From: CAZOJJ01 sp964580105
GTDB lineage: Bacteria > Bacteroidota > Rhodothermia > Rhodothermales > Rubricoccaceae
Reading direction: 5' to 3'
Assembly (NCBI GenBank): GCA_964580105.1
Contig: CAZOJJ010000004.1
Coordinates: 1-64,000 of the forward strand
DNA length: 64,000 nt
Below, in pieces: positions 52,367-59,890 of this stretch (position 1 is its first letter; the number at the start of each line of letters is the position of its first letter). The translations under genes and the position numbers were made by a program. The notes under the pieces were generated by a model, which was given only the letters and a program-made list of their open reading frames with translations, did not search any database and was not told the DNA's origin.

Positions 52367-53377
52367 ATGGAATCCCCGTACGAAAACCCCGCCGTCCGCG
52401 AACGTGCGCAAACGTTGGCGCAGCGGCTCGTCCTCGTCGTCGGCAGCGCCAACATGGACATGGTGGTGGCGTGCGAGCGCTTCCCCCGGCCCGGCGAAAC
52501 CGTCCTCGGCGGCGACTTCGCCATGTTCCCCGGCGGGAAGGGCGCCAACCAGGCCGTCGCCTGCGCCCGCCTCGGCGGGCGCGTCCAGTTCCTCGGCAAG
52601 ATGGGCAACGACCCCTTTCGCGAGACCCTCGCCGCCGGCCTCCGCCGCGACGGCGTCCGCCTCGACGGGCTGCTGACCGACGCCGAGGCGGCCACGGGCG
52701 TCGCCGTCATCACCGTGGACGGGGACGCCGAGAACACCATCGTCGTCGCCTCCGGCAGCAACATGCGGCTCACGCCGGCCGACCTCGACACACACGCCGA
52801 CCTCTTCGCCGAGGCCGACGTGGTGCTGACCCAGCTCGAAGTGCCGCTGGAGACGGTCGCCCGCGCGGCCGAACTGGCGCACGAGCACGGCGCCCTGTTC
52901 ATCCTCAACCCCGCGCCCGCGCGCCCGCTGCCCGACGCGCTCCTCGCGCAGGTGGACTTCCTCACGCCGAACGAGACCGAGGCCGCCCAACTCGCCGGCT
53001 TCGCGCCCGACGGGACGACCACGGCCGAGGTCTCGGCGAGAGAGCTGCTGCGCCGGGGCGTCCGCCACGTCCTCGTGACGGTGGGGGAGGAGGGCGTCCT
53101 CCTCCTGAGCGAGTCCGGCGCCGAGCGCGTCCCCGCCTTCCGCGTGGCGCCCGTGGACACCACCGCCGCAGGCGACGCCTTCAACGGCGCCCTCGCCTAC
53201 GCCCTCGCCGACGGGCAGCCGCTCGGCGAGGCCGTCCGCTTCGCCAACGCCGTCGCCGCCTGCGCCGTGACGAAGCGTGGCGCCCAGCCCTCCATGCCGG
53301 ACCGCGCCGCCCTCGACGCGTTCCTCCGCGCTCACGGCACGTCCGCCCCCGCGCAGGTGGGGGCCGTCGAACGATAG
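52367..53377 (+). CDS. rbsK: Ribokinase (PfkB family)
   Basis: 336 residues. Signature regions: VLVVGSANMDMVVACERFPRPGETVLG, the FPGGKGANQAVACARLG diglycine motif, and the catalytic DTTAAGDAFNGALAYAL with D270 as base. Cytoplasmic; phosphorylates ribose or a similar pentose with ATP. The first 20 residues before RLVLVVG are extra and coincide with the operator at 52405-52422. If translation starts at TTG 52415 the operator would be in the leader; ATG 52367 is kept as the default. It is 26 bp after the GH106-like gene and is followed by rbsD. Confidence 0.9.
   Translation: MESPYENPAVRERAQTLAQRLVLVVGSANMDMVVACERFPRPGETVLGGDFAMFPGGKGANQAVACARLGGRVQFLGKMGNDPFRETLAAGLRRDGVRLDGLLTDAEAATGVAVITVDGDAENTIVVASGSNMRLTPADLDTHADLFAEADVVLTQLEVPLETVARAAELAHEHGALFILNPAPARPLPDALLAQVDFLTPNETEAAQLAGFAPDGTTTAEVSARELLRRGVRHVLVTVGEEGVLLLSESGAERVPAFRVAPVDTTAAGDAFNGALAYALADGQPLGEAVRFANAVAACAVTKRGAQPSMPDRAALDAFLRAHGTSAPAQVGAVER
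52405..52422. promoter_or_regulatory. LacI-family operator, copy 3, in the rbsK start region
   Basis: TGCGCAAACGTTGGCGCA, an 18-bp palindrome with one mismatched pair (17 of 18 bases as in copy 4). It lies 38 bp inside the annotated rbsK reading frame. A bound repressor could block an internal promoter or act as a roadblock for transcripts from upstream. No good -7 box was found next to it. Confidence 0.55.
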
Positions 53378-53420
53378 CGCGGCTACCGATAGAGCCACTA
53401 CCGACAGATCCGTTCTTGGC

Positions 53421-53825
53421 ATGAAAAAAACCGGCACCCTCAACGCCCAGCTCGCGCGCGTCCTCGCGGGGATGGGGCACACGGACCGCCTCGTGATCTG
53501 CGATTGCGGCCTCCCCATCCCGCGCGGCAAGGAGGTCGTGGACCTCGCCCTCACGAAAGGCATCCCCGGCTTCATGGCGACGCTGCGCGTGGTGCTGGAA
53601 GAGCTGAAGGTCGAGGGCGCGGTGATCGCAGAGGAGCTGGCCGACGTCAAGGGCGGCGTCCACCGCGATCTCCGCGACGCCCTGGCCGACGTGCCCGTGC
53701 AGACCGTCTCGCACGAGGACTTCAAGCGGCTCTCGGGCGAGGACGGCGTGGTCGCGTTCGTACGCACCGGCGAGGCCACGCCCTACGCCAACGTCATCCT
53801 CTGCTCCGGCGTCACCTTCGGCTGA
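53421..53825 (+). CDS. rbsD: D-ribose pyranase
   Basis: 134 residues, the family's length. Conserved His20 in GHTDRLVICDCGLPIP is the catalytic residue of RbsD; the C-terminal YANVILCSGVTFG matches the family's final strand. It interconverts the pyranose and furanose forms of ribose (or related sugar) before phosphorylation by RbsK, whose gene is 43 bp upstream. No RbsABC importer is present, so the sugar probably comes from intracellular cleavage or another carrier. Confidence 0.93.
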   Translation: MKKTGTLNAQLARVLAGMGHTDRLVICDCGLPIPRGKEVVDLALTKGIPGFMATLRVVLEELKVEGAVIAEELADVKGGVHRDLRDALADVPVQTVSHEDFKRLSGEDGVVAFVRTGEATPYANVILCSGVTFG

Positions 53826-53923
53826 ACCTTGCGCTGCCGGGAATGAGGTCGAGCCCGCCTGAACTTGATGATGACTGCCGCCCGCACCCTCCCCCGTTTC
53901 CCCCGACCATTCCCGCCATCGGA

Positions 53924-53951
53924 GTAGGGACACGGCGCGCCGTGTCCCTAC
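53924..53951. repeat. Perfect 28-bp intergenic palindrome
   Basis: The left half is GTAGGGACACGGCG and the right half is its exact complement, with no loop. It lies 100 bp behind rbsD and 23 bp before the next gene. No T-tract follows. It resembles dispersed palindromic repeats seen between genes in other bacteria; only one copy is in this window. Confidence 0.75.
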
Positions 53952-53974
53952 GGCTATCACCACCCCTCCTGTCC

Positions 53975-55420
53975 ATGAACCGACTCCGTACCGTCTTCTT
54001 CCTCGTCGTCTGCGGCGCGTGGGCGCTGCCGGCCCTCGCCCAGCCGGCCCACTACGCCCGGCTCCTCCGCGACGACGCCGACGCCTTCCACCACGTCCCC
54101 CTCGGTCTCTGCGAGGACTACCCCGAGGAGACCACCACGCGCGAGATCTACGTCCGTGACTTCGAGCTCCTCCGGCGCGCCGGCATCGACCTGCTGCGCA
54201 TCTCCTTCGGCTGGGACGGCATCGAGGCCGAGGCCGACGACGAGTACGACTGGCTCTTCTGGGACGACTTCGTCGAGACGGCCGTGGACGACTACGGCAT
54301 CACGCTCATCCCCTACGTGATGTACACGCCGAAGTGGGCCTCGCCGGACAAGGGCGACGACGTCTTCTGGCGCACGCCGCCGGAGGACTTCTCGAAGTTC
54401 GGCGAGTTCGTCTTCGACCTCGTCTCCCGCTACAAGGACCGCATCCACTCCTGGGAGCTCTGGAATGAGCCCGACATCGAGTGGTACTGGCGCGGTACGC
54501 CCGCCGCGTTCGCAGACTACGTCAAGGTCGGCGCCGAGGCCGTCCGCCGCGCCGACCCCGAGGCCACCATCGTCCTCGGCGGCATCGCCTACCAGCCCGA
54601 CTTCATCCGCACGCTCTTCCGCGACCACGGCGTCAGCCCGTACGTGGACGTGGTCAACATGCACAACTACTACGAGACGTGGCACCACGGCCCCGTCGAG
54701 CACATCGGGGAGTACATCCACCGCGTGGACGAGGTCGTCGAGCGCTACGGCGACGGGCAGCCGCTCTGGATGGCCGAGGTCGGCTACTCCTCCGTCCGCG
54801 AGGGCGCCCGCGTCTCCGACGACTACACCGCCTACTACGCCTACGAGCACACCCCCGAGTACCAGGCCGTCCAACTCGTCAAGACGATCACGGCCGCGCT
54901 CGCCACGGACAAGCTCGCCGCGCTGGCGTGGTACGAGATCAAAGACCTCCCGCCGGCCGACGACGTCATCGGCGACAACAACAACCGCCACCTCGGCGTC
55001 GCCTACAACGACCACACCCCGAAGCCGGCCGAGCACGCCCTCGCCTTCGTCAACCGCCTCTACAGCGAGCCCATGCGCTCCATCGGCGAGGAGGTGACGT
55101 TCGAACGGGCCGCCGACTCCGACGTCGTCGTGCACGCCTTCGAGCAGGAAGACGGCGACGTGATCGTCGTCGGCTGGCTGCAGACGCGCCGCGTCGGCGA
55201 GCAGAACGACGTGGGCGACGGGATGCACGAGGACACGCGGAGCGAGACCCTCAGAATCACGATCCCCCGTGTCCTCGCCGGGGACGTCACGGCCTACGAC
55301 GAACTCGGCGAGCGCCGGCCCCACGAGAACGAGAACGTCCTGCGCGAAGACGCCCGCACGATGGTGTGGGAGGAGATGGAGGGCGGGAAGGTCTACGTCC
55401 TCCACCTCGCCAAAGACTGA
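53975..55420 (+). CDS. Exported clan GH-A glycoside hydrolase, GH39/GH5-like
   Basis: 481 residues with signal peptide (VFFLVVCGAWALPALAQ). The TIM barrel shows the clan GH-A pair: W-N-E165-P in ELWNEPDIEWYWRG as acid/base and E268 in PLWMAEVGYSS as nucleophile, 103 residues apart, which is usual. Sequence around both resembles GH39 (beta-xylosidase/alpha-L-iduronidase) and cellulase-like GH5 members; the exact family is open. A C-terminal beta domain (residues about 370-480) follows. Secreted to the periplasm (no T9SS tail), it likely trims oligosaccharides after receptor uptake. It is the only hydrolase of this region with a Sec signal. Confidence 0.8.
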   Translation: MNRLRTVFFLVVCGAWALPALAQPAHYARLLRDDADAFHHVPLGLCEDYPEETTTREIYVRDFELLRRAGIDLLRISFGWDGIEAEADDEYDWLFWDDFVETAVDDYGITLIPYVMYTPKWASPDKGDDVFWRTPPEDFSKFGEFVFDLVSRYKDRIHSWELWNEPDIEWYWRGTPAAFADYVKVGAEAVRRADPEATIVLGGIAYQPDFIRTLFRDHGVSPYVDVVNMHNYYETWHHGPVEHIGEYIHRVDEVVERYGDGQPLWMAEVGYSSVREGARVSDDYTAYYAYEHTPEYQAVQLVKTITAALATDKLAALAWYEIKDLPPADDVIGDNNNRHLGVAYNDHTPKPAEHALAFVNRLYSEPMRSIGEEVTFERAADSDVVVHAFEQEDGDVIVVGWLQTRRVGEQNDVGDGMHEDTRSETLRITIPRVLAGDVTAYDELGERRPHENENVLREDARTMVWEEMEGGKVYVLHLAKD

Positions 55421-55425
55421 CTGCC

Positions 55426-55884
55426 ATGCCCGTCAACCCGCAGCGTGCCACGCCCGAGGCCTTCGCCCGCTTCGGCTCGGTCGTCCCCGCCCCGACGGCC
55501 GAGCCGACGGCGGCCGACGCCACGTTCCGCTACTGGTCCGACCTCGCGCACTACCGCATCGAGGGCGAGACGGAGGTCGGGCTCTGCACCGTCTACCGCC
55601 AGGACGCCCCGCGCGTGACGTGGATGGAGCGGCACGACCGCACGCCCGAGTTCCTCATCCCCGCCGACGGCCCGTTCCTCCTCCCCGTCATGGACGAGGC
55701 CGGCGCCGTCGAGGTCTTCCGCGTCGAGCCCGGCGAGGCCGTCGTGATCGGGCCGGGCGTGTGGCACAGCGCCTGCCTGCCCGTCGAGAGCGAGTCCGCC
55801 ACCTACTTCGTCGTCTTCCGGCGCGGCACGCCGCAGGAGGACGTGACCAAGCGGGACCTCGCCCCCCTTTCCGTCGAAGGTTGA
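55426..55884 (+). CDS. Cupin of the ureidoglycolate lyase (AllA) type
   Basis: 152 residues. The segment MERHDRTPEFLIPADGPFLLPV and a later GEAVVIGPGVWHSACLPVE match the two motifs of AllA-type cupins. AllA breaks ureidoglycolate in purine breakdown, but no other purine gene is present, so a different hydroxy-acid or sugar-acid substrate is more likely. Cytoplasmic, 5 bp behind the GH-A hydrolase and in the same transcript. Confidence 0.72.
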   Translation: MPVNPQRATPEAFARFGSVVPAPTAEPTAADATFRYWSDLAHYRIEGETEVGLCTVYRQDAPRVTWMERHDRTPEFLIPADGPFLLPVMDEAGAVEVFRVEPGEAVVIGPGVWHSACLPVESESATYFVVFRRGTPQEDVTKRDLAPLSVEG

Positions 55885-55902
55885 TCTCGGCCGCTTCGCC
55901 TT

Positions 55903-57585
55903 ATGCCCACCACCGAGCGCGTCGAGATCACCTTCGGCGGAAGCCCGCTCCGCGTCGAGCGCGTGACGCACCGCCCGAGCGGGCGCGTCGTCTGCGACGG
56001 CGGCGAGCAGCGGTTCCTGCTTCGTCTCCCGAAGGCCCCGTCGGACCCCGTCCACCTCACCGAGGTCTCCGACGAGGAACCCGGCGAGGACCGCCTCGCC
56101 TTCACCGTATCGGACGAAACCGGCCGGTTCCGCGCCCGCGTCGCCGTCGAGGCGGCCGAGGAAGGGGTGCGGTTCTCGCTCCGCGCCGAGGGCCCGGAGC
56201 CGATCTGGATGGCCGAGTGGTCGCTCGCGGGCCTCGACCTCGCCGAGGTCGTCGTCCCCGCCCTCGGCGGGCAGGCGCTCTCGGCCGCCATGCCGCCGGA
56301 CCAGCAGGTGGCCTACAAGTACCCGTTCTGGTGGAACGCCCAGTTCGCCCTCGGCGAGATGGGCGGCGGCGACGGCGTCTGGCTCCGCACGATGGACGTG
56401 GCGCCGCGCTTCAAGGTCCTCCGCGTCCGCAAGGCCGAGGCCGACGCCGGGCGGTTCGCCCTCGGCCTCGGCGTCGAGGCCGACGCCCCCATCACCGAGC
56501 CCACGCTGGAGGCGACGTGGTTCCTCGACGGCTACGCCGGCGGCTGGCAGGCGCCGACCGAGACGCACCGGCGGTGGCTGGAAAAAACCTTCGGGCTCGT
56601 CCCCTACCGCAAGCACCCGCACTTCCCGGCCTGGGCGGCCGACGTCACCTTCGTCCTCGAAGTGTGGGGGATGCGCAAGGACCTCGGCCGCCCCGCCCAC
56701 ACCTTCGCCGACACCATCGAGCGGATCGAGGCCTTCGCCCGCAAGCACCCGCCGGAGCAGACGCTCCTCTACCTCCCCGGCTACGCCGAGGGCGGCGTGG
56801 ACTCCCGCATCCCGGATTACAACCCGAGCGAGCCGCTCGGCGGAGACGAAGGGCTGAAGCGGCTCGTGGACCGCGCGCACGACCTCGGCTACCGCGTCAT
56901 GATCCACACCAACGTGCTCGGGATGACGTACGCCCACCCGCGCTGGCCCGAGTTCGCCGAGCACCAGGTGCAGGACCCCTTCGGCCAGAAGCTCGGATGG
57001 GGCAACGACATGGACGGCGACTGGCTGCCCGAGCCGTTCTTCGCCTACATCAACCCCGCCGCGACGGCCTGGGGCGACCTGATGGAGGAGACCCTCGGCC
57101 GCCTCATCCGCGACTTCGGCCTCGACGCCGTCTTCCTCGACCAGACGCTGCTCGCCTTCAACGTCAGCAACGGGCCGAACTTCGTCGTCGGGATGCGGGA
57201 GCACGTGCGGCGCCTCCAGCGGGCGTTCCCGGGCGTCCTCTTCGCGGGCGAGGGGCTCAACGAGCAGGTGCTCCCGGCGCTGCCGTTCGTCCAGATCCAC
57301 GGCATCGACAGCATCGGCGAGGTGCACGGGATGGAGGGGGAGCGGCCGTGGCGCCGCGTCCACCCCGTCTCGACGACGCTCTTCGGGCCGCACACGCGCT
57401 TCGTGGCGCACCTGCTCACGAAACACCCTTCGAGCCCGGCGTTCGCCGCGCAGGAGGCGGCCTACGCCGCCCTCGGCGTCGTCCCCGGCCTCGTCCTCTA
57501 CAGCCGCCGGCAGGGGATGGACGGGCCCGAGGTCGAGGCCCTGCTCGCCCGCGCCCGCTCCCTGCGCCCACCCACCACCGTCTGA
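55903..57585 (+). CDS. DUF6259-like TIM-barrel glycoside hydrolase
   Basis: 560 residues, no signal peptide. N-terminal beta-sandwich (1-220) followed by a TIM barrel: LLYLPGYAEGGVDSRIPDY, IHTNVLGMTYAHPRW, GLDAVFLDQTLLAFNVSNG and VLFAGEGLNE. The FLDQ and GEGLNE acids are placed as the catalytic pair would be in clan-D/GH101-like or DUF6259 enzymes. Not assigned to a CAZy family with certainty. Cytoplasmic position next to other intracellular hydrolases suggests work on imported fragments. Confidence 0.6.
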   Translation: MPTTERVEITFGGSPLRVERVTHRPSGRVVCDGGEQRFLLRLPKAPSDPVHLTEVSDEEPGEDRLAFTVSDETGRFRARVAVEAAEEGVRFSLRAEGPEPIWMAEWSLAGLDLAEVVVPALGGQALSAAMPPDQQVAYKYPFWWNAQFALGEMGGGDGVWLRTMDVAPRFKVLRVRKAEADAGRFALGLGVEADAPITEPTLEATWFLDGYAGGWQAPTETHRRWLEKTFGLVPYRKHPHFPAWAADVTFVLEVWGMRKDLGRPAHTFADTIERIEAFARKHPPEQTLLYLPGYAEGGVDSRIPDYNPSEPLGGDEGLKRLVDRAHDLGYRVMIHTNVLGMTYAHPRWPEFAEHQVQDPFGQKLGWGNDMDGDWLPEPFFAYINPAATAWGDLMEETLGRLIRDFGLDAVFLDQTLLAFNVSNGPNFVVGMREHVRRLQRAFPGVLFAGEGLNEQVLPALPFVQIHGIDSIGEVHGMEGERPWRRVHPVSTTLFGPHTRFVAHLLTKHPSSPAFAAQEAAYAALGVVPGLVLYSRRQGMDGPEVEALLARARSLRPPTTV

Positions 57586-57588
57586 GCC

Positions 57589-58725
57589 ATGCGCACGATC
57601 AAGGCCGCCGTCATCGGGACCGGTTTCATGGGCGAGGCGCACGCCGAGGCGCTCCGCCGCGTGCCGGGCGTCGAGATCGCCGCCGTCGCCTCCCATCGGA
57701 AGGAGCGCGCCGAGGCCCTCGCCGCGAAGTACGGCGTCGAACACGCCTTTGACGACTGGCGCCGCGTCCTCGACCTCGTGGACGTGGAGGTCGTCCACAA
57801 CTGCACGCCGAACCACCTCCACTTCGAGGTCAACCGGGGGTTGCTGGAGGCGGGTAAACACGTCGTCGCCGAGAAACCGCTCACGGTGGACGTGGCCGAG
57901 GCGGAGGAACTGGTGCGCCTGGCCGCCGAGCGCGGCGTCGTGAACGCAGTCAACTTCAACTACCGGTTCTACCCGCTCGTCCGGCACGCCCGCGCGCTGG
58001 TGCAGGCCGGCGAGGTCGGGGCCGTCCACCTCGTCCACGGTCATTACGTGCAGGACTGGCTGCTGCACGAGACCGACTACAACTGGCGCGTCGAGGCCGG
58101 GGCCGGCGGCGCGAGCCGCGCCTTCGCCGACATCGGCTCGCACTGGTGCGACCTCGTGCAGTTCGTCACCGGCCGACGCATTACGCGCGTCTTCGCCGAC
58201 CTCTTCCGGGTCCACGAAACCCGCCGCCGTCCCACCGAGGCCGCCGAGACGTTCCGCAGCGGCCAGGGCGCGACGGAGGCCGTGCCGGTCGAGACGGAGG
58301 ACGGCGCGAACGTGCTGCTCCAGTTCGAGGGCGGCGCGCGGGGGGCCGTCGTGATCTCGCAGGTGAGCGCCGGGCGCAAGAACCGCGAGTGGGTCGAGAT
58401 CGACGGCAGCCGGTGCGCCCTCGCCTGGGATCAGGAGCGCCCGAACGCGCTCTGGGTCGGCCGCCGCGAGGGGCCGAACGAGACGCTCATCAAGGACCCC
58501 GGCCTGCTCGACCCGTCGGCCCGGCCGTTCGCCCACTACCCGGGCGGCCACCCCGAGGGCTACCCCGACGGGTTCAAGAACCACTTCCTCGCCGTCTACC
58601 GCGCCGTCCGCGACGGCCTGCCGGCGGCGCCCGACTTCCCCACCTTCGCCGACGGCCTCCGCGCCGTCCGCCTCGTCGAGGCCGTCCTCACGAGCCATCG
58701 CGAGGGCCGCTGGGTGGACGTGTAG
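57589..58725 (+). CDS. Gfo/Idh/MocA-family sugar oxidoreductase
   Basis: 378 residues. Rossmann opening AVIGTGFMGEAHAEALRRV, the family's E95-K-P97 motif (VAEKPLTVDVAEAEELV) and a C-terminal alpha/beta domain with GGASRAFADIGSHWCDLVQF, including the conserved Asp and His of the active site. NAD(P)-dependent oxidation or epimerisation of a sugar or inositol. Only 3 bp behind the DUF6259-like gene. The next gene, a TIM-barrel isomerase, is a very common partner of this family in sugar pathways. Confidence 0.9.
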   Translation: MRTIKAAVIGTGFMGEAHAEALRRVPGVEIAAVASHRKERAEALAAKYGVEHAFDDWRRVLDLVDVEVVHNCTPNHLHFEVNRGLLEAGKHVVAEKPLTVDVAEAEELVRLAAERGVVNAVNFNYRFYPLVRHARALVQAGEVGAVHLVHGHYVQDWLLHETDYNWRVEAGAGGASRAFADIGSHWCDLVQFVTGRRITRVFADLFRVHETRRRPTEAAETFRSGQGATEAVPVETEDGANVLLQFEGGARGAVVISQVSAGRKNREWVEIDGSRCALAWDQERPNALWVGRREGPNETLIKDPGLLDPSARPFAHYPGGHPEGYPDGFKNHFLAVYRAVRDGLPAAPDFPTFADGLRAVRLVEAVLTSHREGRWVDV

Positions 58726-58740
58726 CCACGCCCCGTTCCT

Positions 58741-58849
58741 TGTCATCCTGAGGAGCGCTAGCGACGAAGGATCCAGCCCCGGTACGAGGAAGACTTCGAG
58801 GGGCTACCGGCGCTTCGTGAATAGGTCCTTCGCTACACTCAGGATGACG
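58741..58849. repeat. Dispersed inverted-repeat element (TGTCATCCTGAG type)
   Basis: GTCATCCTGAG (58742-58752) and its complement CTCAGGATGAC (58838-58848) bound about 110 bp; inside, GACGAAGGATCC and GGTCCTTCG form a second, imperfect pair. Such REP/MITE-like elements occur in many unrelated high-GC bacteria. Only one copy is in the window. It fills the gap between two genes of the sugar region. Confidence 0.7.
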
Positions 58850-58878
58850 GATTCATCGCTTCAACCCCGTTTGCCGCC

Positions 58879-59799
58879 ATGCAACTCGGATTCCTCACCG
58901 CCTGCCTTCCTCAGGTCCCGCTGGACCAGATCGCCCCCTGGGCGGCCGCGCAGGGCTTCGACGCCCTGGAACTCGCCGCCTGGCCGTACGACTCCTCGCG
59001 CGACTACCAGGCCAGCCACGTCCGCGCCGAGGCTTTCACGCGCGACGACGCCGAACGCGTCAAGGACCTCCTCGGCGAGCACGGCCTGCGGATTTCCGCG
59101 ATGGCCTACTACGACAACAACCTCCACCCCGACCTCGGGCAACGCGAGGCCCACCTCGCCCACGTCCGCAAGGTCATCGACGCGGCCGAGAAGCTCGGCG
59201 TAGGCCTCGTCGGGACGTTCGTCGGCGGGCACGACGGGACGCCGGACGCGATCCTGAAGGAGATCGGGGAGACGTTCCGCCCGCTCGTCCAGTACGCTGA
59301 GGACAAAGGCGTCCGCCTGATGATCGAGAACTGCCCGATGGACAACTGGGTGACGTTCGGCCGGCCCGGCAACTACGCCTACTCGCCCGAGCTCTGGGAT
59401 GCGCTGTTCAACGAGGTCCCGAGCGAGAGCTTCGGCCTCAACTTCGACCCCTCGCACCTCTTCTGGCTCGGCATCGACCACGAGCGCGCGGTGCGGGAGT
59501 ACGCGCCCCGCATCTTCCACGCCCACGCGAAGGACACCGAGATCCTCCCCGAGGGCCGCTACCGCTACGGCACGCTCTGGCGGCAGCTCGACGCCGACCC
59601 CTGGAAGTCGGGCTGGTGGCGCTACCGGATGCCCGGAAAGGGCCAGATCGACTGGGGCTCGTTCGTCCGCACCCTCCGCGAAGCCGGCTACGACGGCGCG
59701 CTCTCCATCGAGCACGAGGACCCGGAGTACGAGGGGAGCGAGGCGGACGTGAAGGAGGGCCTCCGCCTCGGCCGCGAGCACCTCGCCCGGTTCGTCTGA
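58879..59799 (+). CDS. Sugar phosphate isomerase/epimerase-like TIM-barrel protein
   Basis: 306 residues of the AP-endonuclease-2/xylose-isomerase-like family. Metal-ligand acids sit in LMIENCPMDN (Glu), LNFDPSHLFWLGID (Asp, His), IFHAHAKDTE (His) and LSIEHEDPEY (Glu), so the site is complete. Typical partners are Gfo/Idh/MocA dehydrogenases, as upstream. Cytoplasmic. The exact sugar is unknown. The ATG at 58879 follows the repeat element by 30 bp. Confidence 0.88.
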   Translation: MQLGFLTACLPQVPLDQIAPWAAAQGFDALELAAWPYDSSRDYQASHVRAEAFTRDDAERVKDLLGEHGLRISAMAYYDNNLHPDLGQREAHLAHVRKVIDAAEKLGVGLVGTFVGGHDGTPDAILKEIGETFRPLVQYAEDKGVRLMIENCPMDNWVTFGRPGNYAYSPELWDALFNEVPSESFGLNFDPSHLFWLGIDHERAVREYAPRIFHAHAKDTEILPEGRYRYGTLWRQLDADPWKSGWWRYRMPGKGQIDWGSFVRTLREAGYDGALSIEHEDPEYEGSEADVKEGLRLGREHLARFV

Positions 59800-59814
59800 T
59801 TCACACGGGCGTCC

Positions 59815-59845
59815 TTGCTTCGGCGGCGGGGGCGCTCTACTTTTT
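59815..59845 (+). promoter_or_regulatory. Promoter of the GH42 gene
   Basis: CTTG ending at 59817, 20 bp, then TACTTTTT at 59838-59845, an almost full TAnnTTTG match. The operator palindrome starts 6 bp later and covers the predicted transcription start, exactly as at 32489-32540. Confidence 0.6.
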
Positions 59846-59850
59846 ATCGA

Positions 59851-59872
59851 CCTGCGCAAACGTTTGCGCAGG
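59851..59872. promoter_or_regulatory. LacI-family operator, copy 4 (best copy)
   Basis: A perfect 22-bp palindrome with core CGCAAACGTTTGCG extended by CCTG and CAGG on its sides. It sits on the start region of the GH42 promoter, 19 bp before the ATG, fitting repression of the hydrolase until the effector sugar appears. Confidence 0.78.
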
Positions 59873-59890
59873 CTCTTGTCGCTCCATCTC

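Noticed and set aside
55426..55884. True ureidoglycolate lyase in a purine pathway
   Set aside because: No allantoin or purine genes nearby; only the cupin family resemblance is supported.
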